NCBI RefSeq assembly: GCF_008017535.1
Contig: NZ_VRUA01000002.1
Location: 310,001 to 374,000 of the forward strand
Source of the DNA: Ottowia flava
GTDB lineage: Bacteria > Pseudomonadota > Gammaproteobacteria > Burkholderiales > Burkholderiaceae_C
DNA: 64,000 nt
Direction of reading: 5' to 3'
Part shown: in pieces, positions 25,445 to 33,661 of the stretch
Numbering within the stretch: the stretch's first letter is position 1
Layout of the letters: every line of letters begins with the position of its first letter
Translations under genes and position numbers: made by a program
The notes under the pieces: model-generated
The model's input: the letters and a program-made list of their open reading frames with translations, nothing else
Databases searched by the model: none
Told to the model about the DNA's origin: nothing

Positions 25445-26989
25445 TTAAGGCGCATCCCGCACCGCCCACTCCACCAACCGGTCCAACGCCGGCCGCGCTG
25501 CCGGCGCGTTGGGGTGGTTGATCAGCCCGACCACCGCGTACTTCGCGCCCGAGCGGCCGTACGCGTAGCCCGCGATCGCCGTCACGTCACGCAGGGTTCC
25601 GGTCTTCAGGGTGGCGTTGCCGATGGCGTCGGAATTCGGGTTGCGCGCGCGCAGGCGGCGGGCGGTGCCGTCGATGCCGGCGATCGACAGCGACTGCTCG
25701 TACACCGCCGCGTTCGGGCTGCCCGCGGCCTGTTGCAGCAGCGCGGTCAGCGACGCGGCCGTCACGCGCTCGCTGCGCGACAGGCCGGAACCGTTTTCCA
25801 CCACCGGCGTGGCGCGCACGCCAAAGCGCTGGCGCCACCAGCGCGCCAGGGTGTTGCGCGACTCGGCGAAGCTGCCGTGGCGGTCGCCCGCGGCCGACAG
25901 GGTCAGGAACAGCTGCTGCGCCATCACGTTGTTCGAGAACTTGTTGATGTCGGCAATGATCTCGGTCAGCGGCAGTGAAAAGCCGGTGATCAGCGGCTGG
26001 CCGGTCACGGCGCGGTCGGCCCATTTGACCTGGCCGGACAGGCCACCGCCGGCGCCGCGCCACATGGCCTCGAACACGCGCGGGGCGTAGCTGGCCGGGT
26101 CGACGTAAGCGACGCCCCAGGTTTGTTCGCCGCAGCTGAGCGGGAAGCGCCCACTGAACGTGACCTGGGTGGGCTGGGTGAAGTCGGCCGCCAGGCGCGA
26201 CTTCCAGTTGCCACAGGCGCCGTTGGCGGCCGGCACCTCGGCCGGGATGGCCACGCCGGCCATGGGCGGCTCGGTTTCGACGCGCACGCGGCGCGTGGCG
26301 ACGTCGGGGTAGAACTTGAGGATCAGCGCCTTGAAGTTGACCAGCAACCCGTCCGGCCCGACGTTGTAGGGGCGCAGTGGGTCGTCGTCAAAAGCGGCCG
26401 CGTCGTGCGGCGGCAGGCGGAACACGCTGTTGTCCAGCAGGATGTCGCCGCGGATCTCGCGCACGCCCTTGTCGCGGATGGCGGCGATCAGCTCCTGCAG
26501 GCGCTCGACCACCAATTTCGGGTCGCCGCTGCCCTGGATCAGCAAGTTGCCGTTCAGCACGCCGTTGCTGATGTAGCCCTGGGTGTAGACGCGCGTCTTC
26601 CAGAAATAGGTGGGGCCCAGCAAGTCCAGCCCGGCGTAGGTGGTGACCAGCTTCATGACCGACGCGGGGTTCATCGGCACGTCGGGCTGCCAGGCCAGGC
26701 GCGGCATCGGCAGCGCAGGGGGCGCGGCGCTGGCGCTGCGCTCGCCAGCCGGAGCGGCGCCGGCCGCTGCGTGACCGACCGCGCCGGGCGGCGGCGGCAG
26801 CGGCGCGACAACCATGGCGACGGCACTTTCGGGCACGTTGGCGCGGGTCAGGGCCTGCACCACCTCGGGCGGCAGGACGCCCTGCGCGGCGGCGTGCTGC
26901 GCCAGGGCTGCCGGCAGTGCGCCCGCCAGCAGCCAGACCGCCGCGCGCGCTGCACGGCCGCGCGCGAGGGAAACATTCGGTGACTTCAT
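25445..26989 (-). CDS. dacB: D-alanyl-D-alanine carboxypeptidase/endopeptidase (PBP4, peptidase S13)
   Basis: Periplasmic penicillin-binding protein trimming or cleaving peptidoglycan crosslinks. It has 514 residues. Residues 1-35 form a signal peptide. The three PBP motifs are present: SVMK (Ser110, Lys113), SNN in NKFSNNVMAQQ near residue 345, and KTG in LKTGTLRDVTAIAGY near 468. A Pro/Ala-rich insert (~62-95) precedes the catalytic domain and is unusual for the family. The gene stops 1 bp from the large palindrome, so its 3' end may be affected by that structure. It is divergent from the DMT permease with a 98 bp gap. Confidence 0.94.
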   Translation of the reverse strand: MKSPNVSLARGRAARAAVWLLAGALPAALAQHAAAQGVLPPEVVQALTRANVPESAVAMVVAPLPPPPGAVGHAAAGAAPAGERSASAAPPALPMPRLAWQPDVPMNPASVMKLVTTYAGLDLLGPTYFWKTRVYTQGYISNGVLNGNLLIQGSGDPKLVVERLQELIAAIRDKGVREIRGDILLDNSVFRLPPHDAAAFDDDPLRPYNVGPDGLLVNFKALILKFYPDVATRRVRVETEPPMAGVAIPAEVPAANGACGNWKSRLAADFTQPTQVTFSGRFPLSCGEQTWGVAYVDPASYAPRVFEAMWRGAGGGLSGQVKWADRAVTGQPLITGFSLPLTEIIADINKFSNNVMAQQLFLTLSAAGDRHGSFAESRNTLARWWRQRFGVRATPVVENGSGLSRSERVTAASLTALLQQAAGSPNAAVYEQSLSIAGIDGTARRLRARNPNSDAIGNATLKTGTLRDVTAIAGYAYGRSGAKYAVVGLINHPNAPAARPALDRLVEWAVRDAP

Positions 26990-27087
26990 GCGCCCGCAGT
27001 CTAATCGCGCGCGGTGTCCGCGCGGCCCGCGCCGGGGGCAAGCCCTACGTCAGCGCTGGGTCGGGCGCCGGCCCGATAATCCCCGCC

Positions 27088-28083
27088 ATGCCCCCCTCTT
27101 CGCGCACGCGCGGCATCGCCGCCGCCGTGATCACGGTCTGCATCTGGACCGGCTTCATCGTCATCGGCCGCGCCTCCGCGGGCCACACCCTGCTGCCCTT
27201 CGACATCGGCCTGCTGCGCATCCTGGGCGCCAGCGTGGTGCTGCTGCCCTGGGGCCTGTGGCTGACGCGCGCGCGCCGGGGCGACGCGGGCACCTCGCTG
27301 GGCGGGCTGTCACCGCTGCCGCTGCGCGTGACGGCGCTGTGCGGCGTCTTCGGCGGGCTGGTGTACGCCATCCTTTGCTACGCCGGGTTTTTCTACGCGC
27401 CGGCGGCGCACGCGTCGGTGCTGATGCCCGGCAGCCTGCCGCTGTGGACGGCGCTCCTGGCCGCCGTGCTGCTGCGCGACCACATCACGCCGGCGCGCGC
27501 GCTGGGCCTGCTGTGCATCGTCGCGGGCGATTTGCTGGTGGGTGGCGGCAGCCTGCTGGCGGCGCTGGGCGGCGGCGACGTGTGGAAGGGCGACGTGATC
27601 TTCATGAGCGCGGCCTTCTGCTGGTCGGTCTACAGCGTGCTGGCGCGCAAGTTCCACCTGGACCCGGTGCAGGCCACCATCGCCATCACCGCGTTCGCCT
27701 TCGTCACCTATTTGCCGCTGTTCCTGCTGCTGACGCAGACCGGCGTGCTGCCCACGCGGCTGGGGAGCGCGCCGTGGGGCGAAATCGCCTTCCAGGCGCT
27801 GTTCCAGGGCATCGGCTCGGTGGTGATTTCGGGCATTACCTTCGTGCAGATGGTGCGCGCCTTCGGGCCGGTGCGCTCGACCATGATCACCGCGCTGGTG
27901 CCCGGCCTGTCGGCGCTGGGCGCGGTGCTGCTGCTGGGTGAGCCGCTGGGCTGGAACCTGCTGGCCGGGTTGGCACTGGTCACGGCGGGCATCCTGTTTG
28001 GCGTGCGCGCGGCGCGCCCGGCGCCGTCTGGCGCTACAAATTTGGCAGCTGCCTGCGCAGACCCCTCCAGGGCTGGAGGCTGA
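27088..28083 (+). CDS. EamA-family (DMT) membrane transporter
   Basis: A 331-residue inner-membrane permease of the drug/metabolite transporter superfamily with about ten hydrophobic segments in two EamA halves. The ATG at 27088 gives MPPSSRTRGIAAAVITVCIW; upstream frame extension enters the dacB promoter region. Typical features are CIWTGFIVIGRAS in helix 1 and MITALVPGLSALGAVLLLGEPLG in the last EamA block. Substrate not predictable. The final ~17 residues (SGATNLAAACADPSRAGG) are encoded by a repeat copy and probably replaced the original C-terminus. Its stop lies 1 bp before the TTG start of tsaB. Confidence 0.88.
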   Translation: MPPSSRTRGIAAAVITVCIWTGFIVIGRASAGHTLLPFDIGLLRILGASVVLLPWGLWLTRARRGDAGTSLGGLSPLPLRVTALCGVFGGLVYAILCYAGFFYAPAAHASVLMPGSLPLWTALLAAVLLRDHITPARALGLLCIVAGDLLVGGGSLLAALGGGDVWKGDVIFMSAAFCWSVYSVLARKFHLDPVQATIAITAFAFVTYLPLFLLLTQTGVLPTRLGSAPWGEIAFQALFQGIGSVVISGITFVQMVRAFGPVRSTMITALVPGLSALGAVLLLGEPLGWNLLAGLALVTAGILFGVRAARPAPSGATNLAAACADPSRAGG

Positions 28084-28095
28084 TTTGACCTCAAA
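28033..28095 (+). repeat. ~65 bp repeat spanning the DMT permease end and tsaB start
   Basis: Reads GCTACAAATTTGGCAGCTGC, then CTGCGCAGACCCCTCCAGGG and CTGGAGGCTGATTTGACCTCAAA. It supplies the last residues and stop of the permease and the TTG start codon of tsaB. Confidence 0.8.
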
Positions 28096-28822
28096 GCCCA
28101 CCACCCCGCTTCGCCTGCTGGCCTTCGACACCAGCACCGACCGCCTGAGCGTCGCCGTGCAGCACGGCGACCAGCGCTTCACGCAGGACGGCGAAGGCGG
28201 CGCGCAGTCGTCGGCCACGCTGATCCCGATGGTGCGCGCGTTGCTGGCGCAGGCCGACCTGTCGCTCAAAAGCCTGGGCGCCATCGTCTTCGGGCGCGGC
28301 CCGGGTTCTTTCACGGGCCTGCGCACCGCCTGCGCGGTGGCGCAGGGCTTTGCCTACGGCGCGGGCGTGCCGGTGTTGCCCGTCGACACGCTGCTGGCCG
28401 TGGCGCAGGACGCGCGCACGCGCCACGGCGCCACGCAGGTGCTGGCGCTGCTGGACGCGCGCATGAACGAGCTGTACAGCGCCGCGTACCAGGCGGACAA
28501 CGCCACCGGCGCCTGGCAAACCCTGGGCGACATGCGCGTCGCCCCGCCTGAAGCCCTGCAGCCGCCCGCCGGCGCCACGGCCGCCAGCGGCTGGGTGCTG
28601 GCCGGCAACGCTTTTGCCGCCTACGGCGACCGCCTGCCCGCCGCGCTGGCCGACTGGCCGCGGCTGGACGCGCGGCCGACCGCCAGCGCGCTGCTGGACC
28701 TGGCGCCGCCGCTGCTGGCTGCCGGCGGCGCGGTGGACGCCGCGCAGGCCCTGCCGCTGTACATCCGCGATAAAGTGGCACAGACCACGGCCGAACGGCT
28801 GGCCAACGGCGGCGTGCGCTGA
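28085..28822 (+). CDS. tsaB: tRNA t6A37 threonylcarbamoyl-transfer complex subunit TsaB
   Basis: Scaffold subunit that pairs with TsaD and TsaE to transfer the threonylcarbamoyl group to A37 of ANN-decoding tRNAs. It has 245 residues. Typical features: LLAFDTSTDRLSVAVQ at the N-terminus and the TsaB signature GRGPGSFTGLRTACAVAQG near residue 78. The start is the TTG at 28085, inside the tail of a repeat copy; no in-frame ATG exists before the conserved N-terminus. It is followed by rimI, the usual arrangement, while the earlier t6A enzyme Sua5 is at 19245. Confidence 0.93.
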   Translation: MTSKPTTPLRLLAFDTSTDRLSVAVQHGDQRFTQDGEGGAQSSATLIPMVRALLAQADLSLKSLGAIVFGRGPGSFTGLRTACAVAQGFAYGAGVPVLPVDTLLAVAQDARTRHGATQVLALLDARMNELYSAAYQADNATGAWQTLGDMRVAPPEALQPPAGATAASGWVLAGNAFAAYGDRLPAALADWPRLDARPTASALLDLAPPLLAAGGAVDAAQALPLYIRDKVAQTTAERLANGGVR

Positions 28823-28873
28823 ACGCGCCGCGCCCCATCCGCCCCGCTCGCCGCTGCCGCCCACCGATCTGCC

Positions 28874-29374
28874 ATGAGTGCCCTGCCCGCCACCGCCGTA
28901 TTGCCCAGCCTCGCCGCGCTGGAAGCGCGCTTCGAGCCGATGGCGGCCGCGCAGCTGGACGCGGTCGTCGCCATCGAGCAGCGCGCCTACAGCCACCCCT
29001 GGTCGCGCGGCAACTTTCTGGACACGCTGTCGGCCGGCCACCAGGCGCAGTGCCTGTGGGCGGGCGACACGCTGATCGGCTACTTCGTCGCCATGCCGGG
29101 CTATCAGGAGGTGCACCTGCTCAACATCACCGTGTCGCCCGAATTCCAGCGCCAGGGCTGGGCGCTGGTCATGCTGGACGCGCTGGCGCTGTGGGCGCGC
29201 GGCCACCAGGCCGAATGGGTGTGGCTGGAAGTGCGCCTCAGCAACACGCGCGCCCAGCAGGTCTACCTGCGGCGCGGCTTTGTGCGCGTCGGTCAGCGCA
29301 AGCGCTACTACCCGGCCGCGCACGGCGAGCGCGAAGACGCCGTGGTCATGAGCCTGCGGGTGGCGGCGCCATGA
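28874..29374 (+). CDS. rimI: Ribosomal protein S18 alanine N-acetyltransferase
   Basis: GNAT-fold acetyltransferase modifying the N-terminal Ala of S18. It has 166 residues. The acetyl-CoA binding motif reads VSPEFQRQGWALVMLDAL near residues 90-107, close to the Q/R-x-x-G-x-G/A consensus; HPWSRGNFLDTL near 37 and the C-terminal RGFVRVGQRKRYYP are typical of RimI. It lies between tsaB and the uracil-DNA glycosylase gene, an order common in proteobacteria. The stop is followed immediately by a 60 bp tandem duplication. Confidence 0.93.
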   Translation: MSALPATAVLPSLAALEARFEPMAAAQLDAVVAIEQRAYSHPWSRGNFLDTLSAGHQAQCLWAGDTLIGYFVAMPGYQEVHLLNITVSPEFQRQGWALVMLDALALWARGHQAEWVWLEVRLSNTRAQQVYLRRGFVRVGQRKRYYPAAHGEREDAVVMSLRVAAP

Positions 29375-29376
29375 TC

Positions 29377-29489
29377 GCGCCGGGCCGCCCCCAAGCGATC
29401 TGCCCGCAGTCCGCAGGACGGAGGGCTTCCGTGCACGCGCCGGGCCGCTCCCCAGCGATTTGCCCGCAGTCCGCAGGGCGGAGGGCTGT
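29377..29489. repeat. Two tandem direct repeats of 60 bp
   Basis: Copies begin at 29377 and 29437. Shared blocks are GCGCCGGGCCGC, AGCGAT, TGCCCGCAGTCCGCAGG and CGGAGGGCT; differences are a few point changes. They fill the gap between the rimI stop and the UDG start, so any ribosome site for UDG lies in the second copy (GGAGGGCTGTCAA then ATG). Confidence 0.85.
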
Positions 29490-29492
29490 CAA

Positions 29493-30521
29493 ATGAGCTT
29501 GCAACTGGATGCGCGCCAGCGCGCGATGCTGGCCGAAATGGGCGTCAAACTGTGGGCACGCCCGGGGGTGCCTGCGAGCGCGAACGCTATCGAATCGGAA
29601 GCTGCTCGTGCTGATCAGCGCAGCGCTGGCAGCACAAAAGATGCTGAACCGGCGAGTTCGACGGCAGCGCCCAGCGCCCGCGCTGGGGGGCCTGGGGCAG
29701 CATCGGCGCCACCGCCAACCCACGTCCCCGTAACGCAGACCGCGGACGTTGCGGCACCCGCACCCATCGTCGCCGAGCGCCCGCGCCCCCACCGCGCGCC
29801 GGCGCCAGCGCCAGCGCAGAACGCGGCCCGCGAAACGCCCATCGCCCTGGTCCCGCCGCCGCCTGGCGTCGACCAGCTGGACTGGCCCACGCTGCAGGCC
29901 ACCGTCGCCGCCTGCCACGCCTGCGCGCTGTGCGGCACGCGCACGCAAACCGTGTTCGGCGTCGGTGCCACGCGCGCACGCTGGATGGTGGTGGGCGAAG
30001 CGCCGGGTGAGCAGGAAGACCGGCGCGGTGAGCCCTTCGTCGGTCAGGCCGGCCAGTTGCTGGACCAGATGCTGGCCGCGCTGGGCCTGACCCGCACATC
30101 GGAAGACGGCGCTATCGAATCAGAAGCTGACCGCGCAGGTAGCTCTAGGGCTACAGCCCAAAAACACTTGAAGAACGACGTTTACATCGCCAACGTCCTC
30201 AAGTGCCGTCCACCCGGCAACCGCAACCCGCAGCCCGACGAAATCGCGCAGTGCGAGCCCTACTTGCGCCGCCAGGTCGCGCTGGTGCAGCCGCACGTCA
30301 TTCTGGCCATGGGCCGCTTCGCCGTGCAGTCGCTGCTGCAGACGACCGAGCCGATCGGCCGCCTGCGCGGGCGCGTGCACCACTACCAGGGTGTGCCCGT
30401 CATCGTCACCTACCACCCCGCCTACCTGCTGCGCGCCCTGCCCGAAAAGGCCAAGGCCTGGCAGGACCTGTGCCTGGCGCTGGAGGTGATGGGCGCCAGC
30501 GGTGAAGCCGGCGCTGCCTGA
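29493..30521 (+). CDS. Uracil-DNA glycosylase, family 4 (Fe-S), with inserted repeat-derived segments
   Basis: Base-excision repair enzyme removing uracil from DNA. It has 342 residues. The catalytic domain starts near residue 128; Cys144, Cys147, Cys238 and Cys254 match the four [4Fe-4S] ligands (CALC, LKCRPPGNRNP, AQCEPYL). GEAPGEQEDRRGEPFVGQAG and the C-terminal TYHPAYLL are the active-site blocks. The start is the ATG at 29493, six bases after GGAGGG. Two segments, residues 31-52 and 206-227, share the pattern AIESEA-x-RA and are encoded by in-frame copies of the ~65 bp repeat; the second lies within the catalytic domain between Cys147 and Cys238, lengthening that interval by about 20 residues. 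Confidence 0.92.
   Translation: MSLQLDARQRAMLAEMGVKLWARPGVPASANAIESEAARADQRSAGSTKDAEPASSTAAPSARAGGPGAASAPPPTHVPVTQTADVAAPAPIVAERPRPHRAPAPAPAQNAARETPIALVPPPPGVDQLDWPTLQATVAACHACALCGTRTQTVFGVGATRARWMVVGEAPGEQEDRRGEPFVGQAGQLLDQMLAALGLTRTSEDGAIESEADRAGSSRATAQKHLKNDVYIANVLKCRPPGNRNPQPDEIAQCEPYLRRQVALVQPHVILAMGRFAVQSLLQTTEPIGRLRGRVHHYQGVPVIVTYHPAYLLRALPEKAKAWQDLCLALEVMGASGEAGAA
29583..29648 (+). repeat. ~65 bp repeat copy in the UDG N-terminal region
   Basis: Starts AACGCTATCGAATCGGAAGC, then TGCTCGTGCTGATCAGCGCA. In frame with UDG residues 31-52. It shares its first 20 bases almost exactly with the second copy in the same gene. Confidence 0.65.
30108..30172 (+). repeat. ~65 bp repeat copy in the UDG catalytic domain
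   Basis: Starts GGCGCTATCGAATCAGAAGC, then TGACCGCGCAGGTAGCTCTA, GGGCTACAGCCCAAAAACAC. A near-complete copy encoding residues 206-227 in frame without a stop. Confidence 0.8.
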
Positions 30522-30590
30522 CGGGATCAAGCCGCCGCGTTTGCGCTGGCGCAGCACCCGCGCTGCGCAGCGGCCGCGCCTGCCCACCGC

Positions 30591-30604
30591 TTGACCCAGG
30601 TCAT
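30591..30604. promoter_or_regulatory. Candidate FNR/ANR-type operator upstream of ubiU
   Basis: TTGAC CCAG GTCAT, a 5-4-5 dyad one base from a perfect TTGAC-N4-GTCAA and close to the FNR/ANR consensus TTGAT-N4-ATCAA. If it acts at -41.5, the start of transcription would be near 30639 and the -10 hexamer near 30627-30632 (TAAGGT, a poor match). It is the only such dyad I see in the 166 bp gap before an operon for anaerobic ubiquinone synthesis. Confidence 0.45.
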
Positions 30605-30687
30605 TCAGACGCGCCTGTCGCCGCCGTAAGGTGCCGCCGGTGCGTGCGCTGCCACCGCAGCGTGCGCCGACCGAAGGAGTGCGCCCC

Positions 30688-31779
30688 ATGGTGGAAGACC
30701 TTGCCCGAGCCCTGAGCGCCGCGGCCCAACCGCGCGCGATCGCCGATGCGCCGGACGCCGAGCCGCTGCCGCAGCGCGCGCCCGATCTGGTCTGCCCCGC
30801 CGGCAGTCTGCCGGCGCTGAAAGCGGCCGTGGACGAAGGCGCCGACTGCGTCTACCTCGGCCTGCGCGACGCGACCAACGCGCGCAACTTCGCCGGTCTG
30901 AACTTTGACGAAACAGCCATCCGCACCGGCATCGACTACGCCCACCGGCGCGGCCGCCAGATCTTGCTGGCCTTGAACACCTACCCGCAGGCGCGCGCGC
31001 CCGAAGCCTGGTTCGCCGCGTTGGACCAGGCCGCCGCCTGGGGCGTGGACGCGGTGATCCTGGCCGATCCGGGCCTGATGCAGTACGCGCAGAGCCGCCA
31101 TCCTGGGCTGCGGCTGCATCTGTCGGTGCAGGGCTCGGCTACGCACCACGACGCCATCAACTTCTACCAGGCGCAGTTCGGCATCCAGCGTGCGGTGCTG
31201 CCGCGCGTGCTGTCGCTCACGCAGGTGCGGCAGGTGATCGAGCGCACCTCGGTCGAGATCGAGGTGTTCGGCTTCGGCAGCCTGTGCGTGATGGTCGAGG
31301 GGCGCTGCGCGCTGTCGTCGTACGTCACCGGCGAATCGCCCAACACGCACGGCGTGTGCTCGCCCGCCAAGGCGGTGCGCTGGCAGCAGACGCCCAAGGG
31401 GCTGGAGTCGCGCCTGAACGGCGTGCTGATCGACCGCTACGCCGACGGCGAGCACGCGGGCTACCCGACGCTGTGCAAGGGGCGCTTCGACGTGGCCGAC
31501 GAGCACGACTACTACGCGCTGGAAGAGCCCACCAGCCTGAACACGCTGGAGCTGCTGCCCGAGTTGGTGAAGATCGGCGTGCGCGCCATCAAGATCGAAG
31601 GCCGCCAGCGCAGCCCGGCCTACGTGGCGCAGGTCACGCGCGTGTGGCGCGAGGCCATCGACCACTGCATGGCGCAGCCGCACCGCTATTCGCCGCGCAC
31701 GCACTGGATGGCGGCGCTGAACGAGGTCGCCGAAGGCCAGCAGCACACGCTGGGCGCCTACCACCGGCCGTGGAAATGA
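30688..31779 (+). CDS. ubiU: O2-independent ubiquinone biosynthesis protein UbiU (U32 family)
   Basis: Partner of UbiV in the oxygen-independent hydroxylation of the ubiquinone ring; a [4Fe-4S] protein of the peptidase U32 family. From the ATG at 30688 (GAAGGAG 8 bp upstream) it has 363 residues, about 30 more than E. coli UbiU because of an N-terminal extension. Cys200, Cys207, Cys224 and Cys263 have the spacing 7-17-39, identical to the cluster ligands of E. coli Ubi[22 protein letters not shown] and [16 protein letters not shown] are U32 family blocks. First gene of the ubiquinone operon; a candidate FNR site lies about 90 bp upstream. Confidence 0.95.
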   Translation: MVEDLARALSAAAQPRAIADAPDAEPLPQRAPDLVCPAGSLPALKAAVDEGADCVYLGLRDATNARNFAGLNFDETAIRTGIDYAHRRGRQILLALNTYPQARAPEAWFAALDQAAAWGVDAVILADPGLMQYAQSRHPGLRLHLSVQGSATHHDAINFYQAQFGIQRAVLPRVLSLTQVRQVIERTSVEIEVFGFGSLCVMVEGRCALSSYVTGESPNTHGVCSPAKAVRWQQTPKGLESRLNGVLIDRYADGEHAGYPTLCKGRFDVADEHDYYALEEPTSLNTLELLPELVKIGVRAIKIEGRQRSPAYVAQVTRVWREAIDHCMAQPHRYSPRTHWMAALNEVAEGQQHTLGAYHRPWK

Positions 31780-31823
31780 GTGCCGCGCCCGAACCCGCCG
31801 CCCATCGAACAGAGATCCGCGCC

Positions 31824-32705
31824 ATGCAACTCGCCCTCGGTCCCCTGCTGTACTACTGGCCGCGCGACACCGTGTTCGCGTTCTACGACGCCATGGCCAC
31901 CACGGCGGTGGACGTGGTCTATCTGGGCGAAACCGTCTGCTCGCGCCGACACGAGCTGCGCCAGGCCGACTGGCTCGCGCTGGCGCACATGCTCAGGGAT
32001 GCAGGCAAGCAACCCATTCTGTCCACGCAGGTCCTGCTGGAATCCACCGCCGAAGTCGCGCAGATGAACCGCATCGTGGGGCAGCGCGAGTTCATGGTCG
32101 AGGCCAACGACATGGGCGCGGTGCAGCACCTCGCGGGTCAGTGCGCTTTTGTCGCCGGGCCGCAGCTCAACCTGTTCAACGCGGCGTCGCTGGCGTGGAT
32201 GGCGTCGCTGGGCGCCGCGCGCTGGGTCATGCCGCTGGAAATGCAGCGCGACGACCTGCGCGCCCTGCAGGCCACGCGGCCCGCAGGCTTGCAGACCGAG
32301 GTGTTCGCGCATGGGCGCCTGCCGCTGGCGTTCTCGGCGCGCTGCTTCAGTGCGCGCCACGCCAACCGCCCCAAGGACGACTGCGGCTTTCGCTGCCTGG
32401 ACGACCCGGACGGCCTGCGCCTGCACACGCGCGAGGGCGCGCCGTTTCTGGTGCTCAACGGCACGCAGACCCAGTCGGCGCGCGTGCACCACCTGCTGGC
32501 CGAGGTGCCCGAGCTGCGCGCGCTAGGCGTCGACGTGCTGCGGCTCAGCCCGCAGTCGCAAGGCATGGCGCAGGTGATCGCCGCGTTCGACGCTGCGCGC
32601 CGTGACCTGCCCATGGCCGCGCCGCCCATGCCGGACGCGCCCTGCAACGGTTACTGGCACGGCCAGCCGGGCATGGCGCAGTGGCCGCAAGCCTCGCCCG
32701 CCTGA
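31824..32705 (+). CDS. ubiV: O2-independent ubiquinone biosynthesis protein UbiV (U32 family)
   Basis: Forms a heterodimer with UbiU for O2-independent ring hydroxylation. Starting at the ATG at 31824 it has 293 residues and begins [15 protein letters not shown], collinear with E. coli UbiV; Cys39, Cys174, Cys187 and Cys191 then match the [4Fe-4S] ligands in position and spacing (13 and 4 between the last three). An upstream in-frame ATG at 31776 overlaps the ubiU stop (ATGA) and would add 16 residues, so translational coupling with that start cannot be excluded. [22 protein letters not shown] is the family signature. Confidence 0.95.
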   Translation: MQLALGPLLYYWPRDTVFAFYDAMATTAVDVVYLGETVCSRRHELRQADWLALAHMLRDAGKQPILSTQVLLESTAEVAQMNRIVGQREFMVEANDMGAVQHLAGQCAFVAGPQLNLFNAASLAWMASLGAARWVMPLEMQRDDLRALQATRPAGLQTEVFAHGRLPLAFSARCFSARHANRPKDDCGFRCLDDPDGLRLHTREGAPFLVLNGTQTQSARVHHLLAEVPELRALGVDVLRLSPQSQGMAQVIAAFDAARRDLPMAAPPMPDAPCNGYWHGQPGMAQWPQASPA

Positions 32706-32747
32706 GCGCTGCCCTTCTTGCATTGCTTGTTGTTCCAACGGATTGCC

Positions 32748-33254
32748 ATGTCGCCCGATTCCGCTGCTCCTTCCCACGCCCGCGGCGCAGAGTTCGCCGT
32801 GCCCGCACCGGTCGCCGCCCTGCTTGCGCGCCTGCCGGCGCTGCCCGGCTCCTTGCTGCTCGTGACGGCGCTCAATGCGGTGCTCATCCGCCACCTGCCT
32901 GGCGACGTGCGCCAGCGGCTGGCGCACAGGCGCCTGTCGATCCGCGTGCGCGACGCACGCGTGGCGTTCGACTTCGTGTGGATGGGATCGCACTTCGAGC
33001 CGCGCCCGCCGCAGGCCGAGCCAGACCTGATCGTGAGCGCCAGCGCGCACGACTTTCTGCGGCTGGCGCAGCGCAAGGTGGATGCCGACACGCTGTTCTT
33101 CAGCCGGCGCCTGGTGATGGAGGGCGATACCGAACTCGGTCTGGTCGTGAAGAACGCCATGGACGCCATCGAGCTGCCCGTGCTCGACCCGCGCCACTGG
33201 AGCCCGCGTGCGGTGCTGGCGCGCCGCACCCAAGCCGCGCGAGGCCGGGCATGA
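32748..33254 (+). CDS. ubiT: Ubiquinone biosynthesis accessory factor UbiT (SCP2 domain)
   Basis: Small lipid-binding protein with an SCP2 sterol-carrier fold that supports anaerobic ubiquinone synthesis, probably by presenting the isoprenoid intermediates to UbiU/UbiV. It has 168 residues. The SCP2 core is visible from ~40 to 135 (VLIRHLPGDVRQRLAHRRLS, DLIVSASAHDFLRLAQRKVD, DADTLFFSRRLVMEGDTELGL). Its stop overlaps the start of the next gene (ATGA at 33251-33254), so the two are translationally coupled. Confidence 0.93.
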   Translation: MSPDSAAPSHARGAEFAVPAPVAALLARLPALPGSLLLVTALNAVLIRHLPGDVRQRLAHRRLSIRVRDARVAFDFVWMGSHFEPRPPQAEPDLIVSASAHDFLRLAQRKVDADTLFFSRRLVMEGDTELGLVVKNAMDAIELPVLDPRHWSPRAVLARRTQAARGRA

Positions 33255-33661
33255 CCCCCGCGCGCGACGCCGAACAGCCGCTGGTCTACGCCTGCTCGGG
33301 CTGCTCCAGCGCGGCGCAGCTGGCGAACCACGTTGCCCTGCAGCTCGACCGGCGCGGCGTGGCCGAGATGTCCTGCATTGCGGGCGTGGGCGGCGACGTT
33401 CCGCACCTGCTGAAGACCGCGCAATCGGGGCGACCGGTGGTCGTGCTGGACGGCTGCCCGCTGGAGTGCGCCCGCAGTTGCCTCGCGCGCCATGGCATCG
33501 CGCCAGACCGGCACTACCTGATGCACGAGATGGGCGTGAAAAAGCGCAACCACGAGGACTTCGATGCGCAGGAAGCCGCACGCGTGCTGACCGCGGTCGA
33601 AGCGGATCTGAAAGAACGGCCTGTGATCGCTTCCCGCGACACGGCGCCCGCGCATGGCTGA
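33251..33661 (+). CDS. Cys-rich DGC-domain protein, putative zinc-binding, unknown function
   Basis: A 136-residue protein of the DGC family, named for its Asp-Gly-Cys motif, here VLDGCPLECARSCL. Six Cys are visible at 15, 18, 42, 69, 73 and 77 (CSGC, MSCIAGVGGD, DGCPLECARSC), a pattern suited to binding zinc or an iron-sulfur cluster. No function is established for the family. It overlaps ubiT by 4 bp and ubiX by 8 bp, so it is locked into a ubiquinone operon. Possible roles are maturation or repair of the UbiU/UbiV clusters, metal supply, or redox sensing; all are inference. Confidence 0.85.
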   Translation: MTPARDAEQPLVYACSGCSSAAQLANHVALQLDRRGVAEMSCIAGVGGDVPHLLKTAQSGRPVVVLDGCPLECARSCLARHGIAPDRHYLMHEMGVKKRNHEDFDAQEAARVLTAVEADLKERPVIASRDTAPAHG

